Shown: positions 46,051 through 60,383 of the stretch, one piece after another | Numbering within the stretch: position 1 is the stretch's first letter | Layout of the letters: each line of letters begins with the position of its first letter | From: Aporrectodea caliginosa | Taxonomy: Eukaryota > Annelida > Clitellata > Crassiclitellata > Lumbricidae | Reading direction: 5' to 3' | Length of the DNA: 64,000 nucleotides | Assembly: GCA_020284085.1 (NCBI GenBank) | Contig: JACEVL010000130.1 | Coordinates: forward strand, 2,046,908-2,110,907 | Program-made: the position numbers and the translations under genes | The notes under the pieces: model-generated | What the model saw: only the letters and a program-made list of their open reading frames with translations | What the model was told of the DNA's origin: nothing | The model's database searches: none

Positions 46051-47548
46051 TCAGCTTATTCGCTTGCATTAAATTAAAGGAGCCACAGCGGATATTTGGT
46101 TCGAGATTTCTGCTCCACTTGCGCCCCCTAGCCAACTCATCTAGAATGAGTACACTGACCGTACACTATCGGTGGTAAGATGAGACGGCGAGGGAGAGGA
46201 CTGACCATCAGCCCTCATATGCCGAGACTAAGAAAATTTAGCCGCTAACACTTCATGCCCATAGTTGCCTCTCAGGCTAGCTCAAGGGACTGCTCTTCTT
46301 CTCTAAATCAAAAGAGTATCGCTAGAGACAAACTATGCTTTTGTTGTCATATATTAAGACTCAGTCTTGTTGGTGAATGAAGCTCATTGCCAAAATACAA
46401 GGAAGAATGAATGGGCTGTGAAACATATAGGAGAAACCCTTGCATGAAGCAAGCAAGTCAGCAAATTGCGTCACATGAGGGTTTTCGGTTTTTTGCTGAG
46501 TCTCAAAAGACCGTTGCATATTGGTTGGCCAAGCACGCTTCTGCCCTGTTCGTGTCACTTTCCGAAAAGAACTGCGAGTTACTTCGCTTTGATCAAGAAG
46601 TTATATAGCGGTTAAATATAGCGATGGCCATAGCAACCAATCGTCTGCCAAGTTGGCTGCCAGTGTCACCGTTCGCTGCACTTCGTTGCACACGGCCGAC
46701 TGGCGCTGGGTAAACTCAGCGGGTACCCTTTCACCACATACAGGCTGACATAGATACCCTGACGTAAATCAGCCTAAGCCGACGTAATGGAAGATCAGAG
46801 AGGAGGGAGGAAGTGAGGAAGGGTGACGAAAAATTGTAGAACTGAGGCACAGATACAGCATAACTTTACAAACAAGTTTGCAGTGCACGAATGGTTCAGT
46901 GACCGCATGGACGATTCATACCCTGGCAATTCTGTCACGTGTCAGTATGGCGCTAAACAAGGTTGCTGTATGAAGTTCTATGAACCCATTCGATAGGTCT
47001 GGATCTATGTATAGATGCATGTCCTAAATGACACGAATTCAACTGATATAGGCCAGGCCTATCATACTGACTGCCTAAGATGTGTGTAGTCATCATGGCA
47101 ATCAACTCGTGTGGACTTCGAAAAACTGTGCACATGGCCTAAGTTTTGCTAACTTAGCCTGAGGACGTTCCAGTGTACTTGAGAAGAATCAAATGCATGG
47201 GGTGCCAGACAATTCTGGACTTCATTACACTTGTATACCTTAGGCCTATACCTGATTATTACAAAAGACGTAATGATACATAATCCGAGAGTCAAAAGTC
47301 TTGGAATTAAATGTCAACTGCACGGCACTGATGTTTTAGGCTTTTAGCAGTTCTTTAATGTAGTATACAGGTCTAAACTTAAGGCTTAGGCTATCTGCTT
47401 CGACTTTCCTACCTAAGGCAGCCTATAGCTTCTCTGTGCATTATGATAAGTAAGCGATAGAAGTCACTATGTTAGATTGAAATAGATGACCAATAATAAG
47501 CATAGCAGTCCATGGCCTTCTGTTGATGTCATTGCTATTAAATTTCTC
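46051..47548. other. Intergenic, nothing recognised
   Basis: No gene, tandem array or transposon end noticed apart from two TAGGCCTA-type octamers near 47053 (one base different) and 47233. Confidence 0.5.
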
Positions 47549-47551
47549 TAA

Positions 47552-47967
47552 GGGGTCGTCCATTAATTATGTCAACAAAATAGGGGGTTCGGGGGTTTGG
47601 AAAAGTTTGACAGTTGTTGACAAGGGGAGGGGGGTTCGGTACAATTTTGCGTCAACAAATTTTTTTCCAATGAATCAACGCAGACCCTTCAAAATGGTAG
47701 CGAAAACATTAAGTGATGCTAAAAAATGTATAAAGTGCACTACTAAAAAGCTGGTAATTAACTAAACTCATATATTTTGAAATTCGAGATTACATTTTTT
47801 AGTGTAAAAAAATGATTCTACATGTATTGAGCCACTGTGTTTCTTTTTTGTAGGGGGAGGATTCTGGGATTGCTGACATAATTTTTTAGGGGGTCCGTCA
47901 ATGTTTGACAAGGGGCAGGGGGTCAAAAACTGCCTAAAATTTGTTGACATAATTAATGGACGACCCC
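47552..47967. mobile_element. PIF/Harbinger-like inverted-repeat element
   Basis: A 416-bp element with terminal inverted repeats of about 25 bp starting GGGGTCGTCCATTAATTATG and ending TTAATGGACGACCCC. The trinucleotide TAA is present at both edges (47549-47551 and 47968-47970), matching the TWA target duplication of PIF/Harbinger. The interior is G-rich near both ends (GGGGGTTCGGGGG, GGGGCAGGGGG) with no transposase. Confidence 0.75.
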
Positions 47968-48022
47968 TAAAAGTCTAGACATATAATGCGTGGAATCGCA
48001 TTATTTCCTATACTCATCATAT

Positions 48023-48319
<297 letters not shown>

Positions 48320-49130
48320 GTTTATAATCCTAATCATCATCATCAGCACATCGCCGTCTTCGTCAGCGATGTCTTCGCCATCGTGATCATATAAAAAAAA
48401 ACTAAACTTTAATGTTAATCTTTTTAACGATTAGCATTAAATCTTAACACTGTAATAAAAGGAGCGTGAGCGAAGGATTACGTAAATCATGTAATATGCT
48501 AATACATTCTGAAAAGAATCTTAAGCTTGCAGGAGACCATTATATTGGTCAAGGTTTCGCCTGTGGAGAGGGTACATCGAACGATTTGACATCGTGACTG
48601 TCTTCAACAAAATGAGGTTTGGGTACAGATTGAATCGTTTCTTCCCTTGTCATGCATGAGCGCCAATCAAAGGCAAGAAGGACGTTTACCCCTCGCTGCC
48701 CCACTCGCTCGCTCTAGACCCCGATTTCTCTGAGCGTGAAGCCTTTTGAATATTTGGCTCAGCACGACTTACATGTATTACGCATTAAGTTACAGAGAAT
48801 TCTGTGTAGGCTTTGAGTCACACTCTTTGACTCTTTGACTGTCCATGTATGTGCCCGTCTTTTCACTAAGGCTACTCGTGAGTTTGGCATTCGATTCCCG
48901 TTAATCGAATGGATTTGTCAGATTCCATGATGAATCATTTAACGTGCATATATTATATCCAAATCCTGATTGATTTCTACTTCGGCAAAAAAGTTTTATG
49001 ATATCCTCAACATTTAAAAATAAATGAAAATTTCCTGTAGGCCGTATGCATTGGCTGAATGATGCCAATATGTCACATACTCTGAAGGATGTTGTAGGCC
49101 CACTTGCAAAACATAATATTATATAAGTCA
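48320..49130. other. Intergenic, nothing recognised
   Basis: No gene or repeat family recognised. Confidence 0.5.
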
Positions 49131-49434
49131 GAGGTGTCAAACCTTTTTTCATGGCGGCCCAGAGGGTCGAAGACGCCTGAACAAAATGGGGGCAGAGATC
49201 TGGGATGGAGCTCGGTGAGCTCGTTCCCACAAAATTTTACAAAACTAAATCTTAAATGGCGCATACAAACAGTCAAATTAGGCTTAACAAATCTTAATAA
49301 TTTTAATCTTTATTATCAGTCACGAACATCATATAAACTCAGTGAGCCTTAAAAAGACAAATTTGAACTGTTATTCTCAAATTGTGTAGTCTTTGGGCAA
49401 GGTTCTTTAATAGGGCCAGAAAAATATCGTCGGC
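49131..49434. mobile_element. Short hAT-like element
   Basis: The left end CAGAGGTGTCAAACC with GGCGGCCCAGAGGG close behind, and the right end GGCGGGCACCCCTG, form imperfect inverted repeats like those of Charlie-type hAT elements (CAGGGGTGTCAAAC). No exact 8-bp duplication is visible. Confidence 0.55.
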
Positions 49435-49499
49435 GGGCACCCCTGAATTATAAATAGACAACCTTGTTTAACCTTGTTTTCCAGGAGAAAGGTAGCTAG

Positions 49500-50165
49500 T
49501 CCCCTCTCTCGGCTTCTTGCTCATCTATATCCATTTACTCTCCATATATGATATTTATCGACATCAACTGGCTACTCTTATGTATAGGCATCAGTCGGGT
49601 TTTCTTCCTCCCATATTTAAAAATTTTTTCACAACTAATTCTGACCTCCACCGATATAATACACGTAAGAAGCACGATTATCGATCTGCTTTATCTAAAA
49701 TTGGGGCTCGCTCTTCCTCGGTTCGTATCACGGGTCCCAAACTATGGAATTCTATTGATCCTTCTGTACGATCTGCCCTTTCTCTTTCATCCTTCAAATA
49801 TACTTTTAAATCCTTATTGGTCTCCCAGTACTCCTAAATTATCCTACTTTACTCGAAACTAATAGTCTATTGTTGACTTCTAGTGATCCTTTTCCTGATG
49901 TAGCCTTTCTGTTTTTGGTTCTTACCCACCCTACCCATCTAGTTTTCCTACCTATGGGGATGACTCGATAAGCACTTTGTGCTTCTTCTCCTCATTAGTA
50001 ATTATTCTATCGTTTATGAACTGATGTATCTTATCATTGCACTGTTTATACAATACACATTAACTTGTCTAGTTATCATTTCTGAAAATTGTTTTAATGT
50101 ATGTTATGTTTATTCTATTGAGTTCTTGCTGTTCACTGATTCAAATAAATAAAAAATAAATAAAA
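49500..50165 (+). mobile_element. Non-LTR retrotransposon 3' end
   Basis: The frame at 49558-49837 reads YRHQLATLMYRHQSGFLPPI and then HRYNTRKKHDYRSALSKIG and GPKLWNSIDPSVRSALSLSS. The 3' sequence GACTCGATAAGCACTTTGTG and CTTCTTCTCCTCA matches the element at 17115-18165. An A-rich (AAATAA)n tail at about 50145-50170 closes it. Confidence 0.78.
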
Positions 50166-51138
50166 TAAATAGAGGCTTAGATAGAGCAAATTAATTTTAG
50201 TTTGAGAGGCGATAATTTATGCCACTGCTATACTCTGTGACTCTGTCTATTTGGTTGGTGGTTCAATGTATTAAGACCGGAGAAACACATTTTTTTAATA
50301 CCTAACGAAACGCTCAAACCAATCTTTTACTGAAACAATAATATTGGTAGGCCTACACCACGGAAACATGGAATCATTGTTTTACAAAGCCTACAGACAG
50401 TCTTCCTTATAACGCTTTAAACCTTAACCTTTATGGCTGATGTAGCACATACAGTGTTGACCTACAACTCGTGTGGGTCAACTGTCACTACGAGGTATCA
50501 AAACAACGTTTCTGAATGCGGCAAAATTTTATACGATACATTGCCATGCACTGTAGCGGAATGTCATAAACTATAAAAAGTATAAAGCATTGTGTGGTCC
50601 ATTGCTTTGCAATGAAATGCAATTTTATGTCATGTGATGCACAATGCAATGCGATGCTATGTAATGTAAAGCAACGCATTGAAGGATTAGCATTTCTCAA
50701 TCCTAATGGAACTGGGGATTACGAGATGTTCCAATTTAAGTGTTTTTCTTAAGCTCGCTTTAATATGATGGCTGTAACTTTTAGGAATAACATTTCTACC
50801 TGTGTGCATGGGCAATGCAAATGTAAAACAGAGAAACTGTTCAAGAAAATATTGACTAAATTGGTGATTCTGTTGTGTTTGGAATACTACTGTGCAGCTG
50901 CGTTCTTGCATGTGAAGTTTTCTTGCTGTCTTTCTTATTCCGAATATATAACATTAGTTTTTCTCGAAGTACTCGTGCTGCACGCATTCCCACGCTTGAG
51001 AGCAACACAGCACAAGCAACGAACACCAGGTTTAATCATCTTTCTAAGCTTTCTCACCGCTTATATAGGAGGTTAAAGATAGACATCATTAATATGCATG
51101 TGCCCTATTCACTCGGGTATTCATATTTAGATTCCCAG
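50166..51138. other. Upstream region of the KLF-like gene
   Basis: No gene recognised. AATGCAATG-type low-complexity sequence lies at 50600-50680. A CArG-like CTTATATAGG (one mismatch to CCW6GG) lies at about 51060. Confidence 0.5.
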
Positions 51139-51185
51139 TGACGTCGTCTTGCCTGAGAGGCATGGCTTATGGAGGCCTATAAATA
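51139..51185 (+). promoter_or_regulatory. CRE-like site and TATA box of the KLF-like gene
   Basis: TGACGTCG at 51139-51146 matches the cAMP-response element TGACGTCA except in the last base. TATAAATA lies at 51178-51185, about 155 bp before the start codon. With the CArG-like box farther upstream this resembles a stimulus-responsive promoter; the regulatory role is inference. Confidence 0.55.
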
Positions 51186-51332
51186 AGGACCGGTTCCAAT
51201 TCGAGACATACACGAATTGAAAGTGACATTTGAGAACGAGTACAGCACGGAAAAACTGCAGAACTTTCTGAGATATTGCTAAAGTTATTTCATGTAATTA
51301 ATGTTACTAAATCTACGAGAGTTTCTATCATC

Positions 51333-52824
51333 ATGAGTTACGCAACGTCTTCAAATATCGATGCCTGCTTTGGCTTAGACAGCGCTTCGGTAAGCAAACA
51401 TGATTTTTCTTAGCGCTTAGCGATGTTGCTTAAGCACAGCTTACATTGATTGATAACAGCAATTTTGTAGTCTGCATAACACATTGATCGTTAGGAGTAA
51501 ATCATCCTCGTTATCATTATTATTTTCGTGATCATTGTTTCTTACTTGTAGAATTTCGTAACTAAACTTAATTGTTCAATTTAATTAATTGATTAATTTG
51601 GCCCACCTATTTATTTATTCATTCATGTTGCTTCTTCAGATCTGGCAAGATGTTGAGAATATTCTCTTCCTGGACGCTCTGGCAAGTGACCTGATGAAGG
51701 CCGCCTCTTCCCCTGAGGGCAGTCAGTCGATCCCTTCGCCGGTCCAGTCAGTGTACCCCAGTCAGCTGAAACCAGCCCCAGTGCACGTCGGGAAGACGGA
51801 GCTGGACATGATGTCCGCGTCGCCAATGATGTCCGGTGAGGACGCATTGCTCGGCACTGCAGAGTTCTACGACTTCGAGGACCTTCAGGACCTCGACCAG
51901 ATCCTCGCCAACATCCAGCAGGAGACTGAGGTCCAGAAAGAACCCGATATGACCCGGGTCAAACAAGAGCCTCCCCTCACGCCCTCTGACCTGACCCCAT
52001 TGCGAAACGAACTGAACGTCGGGATGTTCGACTTTCCTATGACGTCATTCGGGTCAGCAGACGACTTCAAAGCGCCATCTAATCTGCACAATCAATGGAA
52101 CGATCTTAAAACCATTCTGCAGCAGAGCATGGCCATCAACGCCGGTGACTTCTCCTTGCTCAACGGTTCACCAGACGACCTGCGTCTACGGTCGAGTTCC
52201 GTTTCCGATACGAGGAGCACCATCGACATGGAAAGCCCCGTTTCCCAGTTCTTTGACGTCAAACCGTTCCCAAGGAGTCACTACTTCCAGGTCAACCCAC
52301 TCACCCCGCCTGGTTCTCCCGAGTCCTACCAGTCTTTTCTCTGTTTACCTCAAATGAATGAAGCAGCCTTCTGCAAACAGTCGATGAACACCATGAACAA
52401 TCTTGGAGTGATGACGCCACCTGTCTCCCCTTTCCAGTTCCCGATCCATCCCATGGACGCCTGCGACTATCAGATGACTCAACAGCAGGACGCGCCCATT
52501 GTCGTTCGACGACGGGGGAGACGGGCTGGCATTAGAAGTCGCCCTGTCCTTCACATCTGCCCCTACATCGGCTGCAACAAGACCTACAACAAGAGCTCGC
52601 ACCTGAAGGCGCACCTTCGCACTCACACCGGTGAGAAACCCTACCAGTGCAACTGGCCCGAGTGCGGATGGAAGTTCGCTCGATCCGACGAACTGACGCG
52701 TCACTACCGCAAGCACACCGGAGACAGACCGTTCCAGTGCAACCTCTGCGAACGATCCTTCTCCCGCAGCGACCATCTCTCGCTTCACATGAAACGCCAC
52801 GAGTGCGAACCACCGACCTTCTGA
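51333..52824 (+). CDS. KLF2/4: Krueppel-like transcription factor, KLF2/4-type (2 exons)
   Basis: Exon 1 is 51333-51389 (19 codons, [19 protein letters not shown]), donor GTAAGC. Exon 2 is 51640-52822 plus stop, acceptor TTCTTCAG, phase 0. The product has 413 residues. Three C2H2 fingers lie at about 324-406 with linkers TGEKPY and TGDRPF. The contact helices include [26 protein letters not shown] and [14 protein letters not shown], the KLF set that reads CACCC/GC boxes. GCNKTY in finger 1 and [12 protein letters not shown] with RPFQC place it nearer KLF1/2/4 than KLF5/6/7. A basic [14 protein letters not shown] (about 307-320) is a likely nuclear signal. An acidic stretch ([15 protein letters not shown], about 94-108) is a likely activation region, VKQE at 126-129 fits a SUMO site, and two (L/M)TPPxSP motifs occur at about 240 and 277. 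The nine residues after the last finger are unusual, as vertebrate KLF2/4 end almost at once. Confidence 0.93.
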
Positions 52825-53600
52825 GCCACAACCAGAACCTCAACAGAGATTGTTGCCTTAACGAAACAAGAAGTGCCGCAGCGTTCGCAAAGCCATCTGC
52901 TCGAACATTGTCTTCAGCGGACGAAACAGTCAGAGCTGCTACCGGAAGGAAGCCTCCTACTTTGCAGGACAAAGCATCACTATAAATCGAGATGACAGGA
53001 CGAGGTAGTACAACGACCGCAATGACTGCATATCTAGCCATCCATTCGCAGTCAGAAGAAACGTCAAAAGGGCTGAAGCACTTGTCCATAGATTCACCTG
53101 CAGTTACCGTCTTTCAGTTGACTGTTGCAAAATACTTTAACTCTTGCGAGCGTAGTGTACGCACACGAAGTTAACATTGTCGAAGACTTTATTAATATCG
53201 TTCAGATTAAGCATAATTGAACTTTTAAGCATCTGCGTTAACCAGGATTAGACCCAGGTTATTCCGGGTCTAGTGAAAGAGCTTCGCTTAGAACTGCATC
53301 TAGAACATTTTTTATACATGTAGAAATGTTACTGTCACTGCCAACAAAATCATCATCATTGTTCTCCTCCGAATCGTCATCATTATCACACATATAATCA
53401 AAATATAACATCTTTAACCATACTCATACTTATAGAAGTAATAGTAGTTGAAAGTATCATAACCTTTATCAGCAGCATCATCATCAAAATTTATATCCAT
53501 TGTATTTATGATGATCCTTATTACTCTACTATTGTCGTCCTCGATCTCATCATATCACGGAATCACATTGTCTTAACGAATTAAAAAATAATAAATCAAT
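52825..53600 (+). other. Probable 3' UTR of the KLF-like gene
   Basis: Non-coding and AT-rich, with several ATTTAT/TTTAT stretches and CATCAT runs. AATAAA at 53590-53595 is the best polyadenylation signal candidate. A second lies near 53734. Confidence 0.5.
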
Positions 53601-55250
<1,650 letters not shown>

Positions 55251-55320
55251 ATACATACCAACATACCAACATACATACATACATACATACATACATACAT
55301 ACATACATACATACATACGT
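55251..55320. repeat. (CATA)n microsatellite
   Basis: CATA/CATAC repeats with degenerate continuation to about 55390, directly upstream of a LINE tail. Confidence 0.93.
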
Positions 55321-55392
55321 ACATGCATGAATGCATACATACGCACATGTGCATACATATGTACATACATACACACATGAATACATATCGCG

Positions 55393-55455
55393 CTTCTGAG
55401 TAGCTTCTTGAAGAGGCGCTATATAAATGCTCTGAATGAATGAATGAATGAATAT
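55393..55455 (+). mobile_element. L2-like LINE 3' tail
   Basis: CGCGCTTCTGAGTAGCTTC, then TTGAAGAGGCGCTATATAAA and an (AATG)n tail. This is the same hairpin-tail arrangement as at 4641 and 41500, with essentially all coding sequence missing. Confidence 0.7.
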
Positions 55456-55514
55456 ATGCATACATACGTGCTTCAATAAATACATGCATGCATACATACA
55501 TACATATATATACA

Positions 55515-55700
55515 TATTACCATTATTACCTGCCATATTTCTTTAGAGATCCACGTTTCCGTCTTGCATCCTCCTCTTAAACCCAAGATCTTTTCTCCTG
55601 CCTCCATGACTGTTCTGCTCCATTTCTTCCATTTCAGACCTACCTCCTCATCATCATGGCTGCTGCCTGAATCATCCACCATGTCAAGACCCCACCAGAC
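55515..55700 (-). mobile_element. LINE fragment, linker before reverse transcriptase
   Basis: Minus-strand translation gives LLRNRFSVWWGLDMVDDSGS and then WKKWSRTVMEAGEKILGLRG and TWISKEIWQVI. This matches the segment between endonuclease and reverse transcriptase in RTE-like elements (RFxxL...W..........LG......W.S.ET..LI). The rest is missing and (TATG)-type sequence follows. Confidence 0.6.
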
Positions 55701-58164
55701 AGAAAACCTGTTTCTCAATAATTCCAACTCATACTGTTGATGGATACATAAATAGTATGCAATTCCAACACCATCGCACATGGTCATCTGCCTGTCCATC
55801 TCCCGGTCTGACCTTGGATCTTGACCTAGAAACAAACCTCAAACTATCTGTCTATCCGATCTTGTTTCGACCACTTTGATATTTCGGACGCTGAAGAGAT
55901 TCCCGATATTACGATTACGATAAATACTATGTTCCAGATCAACATTAAGGTAACATAACTGATTATGCAGTATGCAAATAACATTTGACACTGTGTTGGA
56001 TCATTTGGTAGCCTACTGTAGGCTAAACAGCAGAAATAACCAAACAATGCTTTATTTATTTTAGAGCGATGACGAAAATTCATTACATTGTCGTGTTCAA
56101 GTACTTTCATACGTCGCCTAGGAAAATATAGTAATATTTATAGTCATAACATTGACCGAAACAAGGTTACTCAGAGTGACACATTTTTGTGCAGCCATTA
56201 ATTCATTATTTTAGGTTTGGCCTTATTTAAGCTCGAACAAGTCGACATATCGTTGTTGAGAATTATCGATATAGGTTTAATAACTGAAGCGACGTGTTTG
56301 GTGGGTTCTGTCCTTCATTGTATGCGAACTTATGGCATAATATATACAGTTAGAATGAAGTATTACGAAAACAAATTCTATATGATTGGGATTTATGATA
56401 TTTTTCATATAAGACGAGTCTTTACGGATTGGATTTAATGCATTTGTTATAGACCACCTATAAACAATTCATTGTATTTTCTGGGATACATCAGTAGTCC
56501 TTGCAGCTATATATCAGAATAAATAAATCAGGCGACTCAATATGTTATGTATGAGAAATTTTGAGAGTGACCAATTTCCTTCTTTTAAAAATATTTGGTT
56601 AGTACTAATGAAACCATTTGCCTGCACCTATTCGGCTGTTGACCTGAAGCCGCGGAATAATATGGAAGCTGCAACGAAGCCATATTGAACTTACGTTTTT
56701 TTCTCCTCCTCATCATTATCTCTGTCCAGCAGTCCATGAGCTGAAATGCCGTAATTGTCCACTACCCACATTTCATCGCGCTCCGTCAGAGTCAACTCAA
56801 GAAATGAGTGGGAACGAAATAATCTGGTCAGGCGAAGAAAAAGGTGTCAAATTCATAAACGGATTAAGAGGATGCTTTTCGTCCACGAAGACGTCTGAGT
56901 TGGTGTTGCATTTTTATGATATAGTCATGTTTCATTGATTTATCTCGTCTTTTTCTCTATGGTATCTGCATTTATCTCTGCCCATTCATCCGACGCTAAC
57001 CTTTAGGTGTCCTATCCAGTTTAAAACTGGCTTTGATATCCCACGGGGAATTAGCCATGTCTGTTAGCCAACAGTACTGCATTTTGGTGTTCCTGTTGAA
57101 CATGATTGTCCACCTCGCGTAACGCCCTGTGTGATTAGGCGTCTTGACTCTTCAGTTAATAATTTCACCACTGGGTTACTCCATGGCAATCTCAGCCACG
57201 CAATTAAAAAACAAAAGAAAGCAACTGTGTAAAGTGACTCGTCTTAAGTGGCTTTTTCTAAGAAAATACGCATCAGAAACTCTTTTAATGCATGCAATAA
57301 AATGTAAGCAGAAAAAATATCTTTTGTTCATGAAACGAACAAGCGCTGTACTGAACGGCTGTAATTTGTTTAACTTAAAAAACAGAAGGATAGCGGGAAA
57401 GGAAAGAAAAGGCAGCTTGGGTACTATAAGGCAACATATCGCGATTAAGTTTAAGCCCCGTTTATTGATATCAGTAGCTGCAATGGAAATGATGCGCAGA
57501 GAAACAGAAATCTGAACGAGATGGCTTTTCAACGCCTTAAGAGCGTTAATGAGGCAGACTTCAAAGATGGCGACCATGTCGCTTGAACAACATCAGCCAA
57601 GGAAAGCAACATTGTTTCAACACGTGTTAGTTCTTTGGCTGAGGAAGATTTAAGAACTAAATCAGACGTAACAGTCGTTCGTGGAGCAGACTGCCTTATT
57701 CAAAAGCCACTACTGTGACTCTGCCACTGTGCATCGGAAACAGATTCTCGGATTACGACGAGGAGCAATTTCCCATCTGGCAAACCGGCGCCTGTCACAA
57801 CCTGAGCCTCTACAATTGCTTCGTTTGAATTCCGCGTCTGACCCCCGACCCACCGGAGGGGGGCGGCAAGGGCAGCTGCTGAACCTTTGACCCCTCCGCG
57901 TCGACATATTCAACAGCGGAAGCATCCGACGGCCACGATTGGCAGGAAAGTCTCGTGAGACTTAACCGAATTTCGATCGTACACGTCCGATCGCGTTTCT
58001 TTAACGTTCTGTTGCAACCAGATGGAGCATGGAATTACGTCACTGATGCATGCAGCGTCACCTTGACCCGTTTACTCGCTAGAGAGTGCTACTCGATTCC
58101 AGAAGATGTAAACGCTGTGTGTACCAGCAGACTATGACTCTGCAGTTCAGCACTCAGGTTAATC
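55701..58164. other. Intergenic, no gene recognised
   Basis: Frames at 57144-57515 (plus) and 57176-57577 (minus) overlap antisense to each other and lack known domains. A GC-richer patch at 57760-57950 has no coding signature either. Confidence 0.45.
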
Positions 58165-58172
58165 GTTTATCA

Positions 58173-58490
58173 CAGGGATGGTGAACCTATGGCACGCGTG
58201 CCTAAAGTGGCACACGCTCGCATTTTCTGGGTATGCGGAATTTGAATTTAGAAATACAAAATCACTGTAAAAATCCAAATTTTCTTTCATAAAGGACTTT
58301 ATTGTAACATCATTATAAACCCATCTTTGAAATAATGTCTTTTAATAATTGTTTGGCTACTCTTTGTCAACTAAAACCTACCTGAGAAAAACATTTATAT
58401 ACTGAAAAATTTCGAGGTGCACGCGACGTTATTTTTAAAAATGTTTTAGCGGCATTTTGGCACGCACCTTAAAAAGGTTTGCCATCCCTA
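58173..58490. mobile_element. Short hAT-like element with target duplication
   Basis: The left end is CAGGGATGGTGAACCTATGG and the right end AAAAAGGTTTGCCATCCCTA, imperfect inverted repeats of hAT type. GTTTATCA (58165-58172) and TTTTATCA (58491-58498) match at seven of eight bases. Subterminal GGCACGCGTGCC and GGCACGCACC are also inversely related. Confidence 0.75.
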
Positions 58491-58498
58491 TTTTATCA

Positions 58499-59356
58499 GC
58501 TGATTCTAAAGCCTTACTTATAACCTGTACTCGTATCCGCCTGTGCTATGAAGACGTTATCTATTTCCAATGCACGATTGCACGACCCTGTCAGCTGCTT
58601 CTTGGTCAAACTGAAGCTGATTCCGTTTCTCTGTGTTCACCATTTGATTACAGCCAAATGCTTTCTTTGTCAGGTCATAACTATAGTGCTGAGGACTGTT
58701 TCCTTGACACAAGGATATGCATTGCTAGTTACTGCGCAGAGATTTCCAGGATTTTTGCTTTCACGTTCGTTTACTATCGATTGATGTCTTGCGCAATATT
58801 ACAAAGGAGTCAAAATATGAGATAAGATGCTCAGTTTACGGTTACTTTCCGTTTACAGTTTCACTCTCAGAGTGAATGTTTCTTCAACAACAAGCAAACT
58901 GGACAATATTAGGCTTAATTCAGTCTACAGACAGAAATTCATGCACCAGATAATTCTGATATGCCGAAGCTGTTGAAGACGCTAATCACGGTCAAAGGCA
59001 ACAGAATAATACTTAGAGGCAAACGGCAAAAACCAGAAACAAAGGCAACCGATGCAGATATCATAGACGTCGGAAATAATTATTAGGCTACGACGCAGGA
59101 GAATGAGGATAGAGAAGGAGGCCAAAGAAGAGAACTAAGATTACAAGAAGAAGTAGAAAACGATGGTTGAAACGAGAAGGAAGTGGAGAGGTCTAGGAAA
59201 GAGACGAACGTCATCGTCGTCGTTGGCATCATCAGTTACGACGACGGTGATGAAGATCGCAGAGACGCGTTAGGGGACAATCATCAGAAATGCATCGGAG
59301 GATGATCGATCAACTCGTCGTCAGACTTGACATCGTATTTCCTCCATTCCCACTCC
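58499..59356. other. Intergenic, nothing recognised
   Basis: A 122-codon frame at 58457-58825 begins inside the hAT-like element and shows no domain, so it is not called. Confidence 0.5.
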
Positions 59357-59475
59357 TTCTGTATCCCTCTCCCTTCCTCATTTTCGTCTCTCTATATGAC
59401 CCTCTCCCTTCCTCCTTTTCGTCTCCCTATATGACCCTCTCCCTTCCTCCTTTTCGTCTCCCTATAAGTCCCTCT
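59357..59475. repeat. 35-bp minisatellite, about 3.3 units
   Basis: Pyrimidine-rich units containing CTATATGACCCTCTCCCTTC and CTCCTTTTCGTCTCC start at 59392, 59427 and 59462 (exact 35-bp period), with a diverged unit before them. Confidence 0.9.
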
Positions 59476-60383
59476 CCCATCCGTTCCCCAATCATGGAAC
59501 GAGAGTTAGTTGCTGTCGGTCGGTCTTTTCCTTCTTCTACTGCAGTTAAATCCCGGCCAATCAGGTTAGATTGGGAATGCGCAGTCGAAAAATGTGACGT
59601 GTAAGTAACGGACAGATAATGTGATCTTCTACTGAACCAGCAGCAATGTAACTAGTGACATTATTGCGCATAATTATGCACTTCAGGTTGGCTAAAATGG
59701 GATCTCCCATCCATATGACTCCAAACTTGGATAGCTACTATTGCCGCAGATAAGGCTATGTGATGATGAACCCAGAGACTAAGCTAACTCTGCTCTACAT
59801 GTCTTCGTTATCTACTCCACATTCATTGTTTTCACATCCAAACCCTATCTTTGCCTCTCACTCCCTATATTCTCATCCCTGCTTCCATCACATGTGGTAT
59901 CTCTTTCTGCTCCTCATACACGCAAGTAAAACGCACACAAACTTACCGCTGCTCACATATCTGTCAGTCTCCTCGTATCTACATCCCTCCATTTGCTGTC
60001 TTCTATGCCCTACATCTATGAACTTGCTGCAGTTCAATGGGGTGTGGCAGAAGCAAATGGTGAACACATGATGGATTAGAGGAATCGCGCAGCTGCTGAA
60101 GCCGTTGCCCCCCTCCCCACTCCACATCGATGAATATTTAAGACAGCTCCCTTCATCGTTCCTGTGCGCTATCTTTCTCCTTCTCCTTGAATCCAATAAA
60201 CGGCTAATCACAGCACATTGATAAATGGGGCATCATAAATTTATGCCTCCTTTCGTTCTTCTGGATCCTAAATGAATCATTAATTGGAAGTAATCGATTG
60301 TTATGCAAATCGGAGGGCAAGCCTTTCACATAAAATGAGAAATTAAATGTTGGCGCAAGATTAATTAGGAATCTGTCGTTCGT
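59476..60383. other. Intergenic, nothing recognised
   Basis: No gene. Open frames on both strands near 59760-60211 overlap and are unremarkable. Confidence 0.5.

Noticed and set aside
52345..53089. Antisense 151- and 185-codon frames over the zinc-finger region
   Set aside because: They are shadows of the codon-biased KLF coding exon on the other strand, with no domain or splice support.
57144..57577. 123-codon plus and 133-codon minus frames
   Set aside because: They overlap antisense to each other, neither shows a known motif, and no flanking exons were found.
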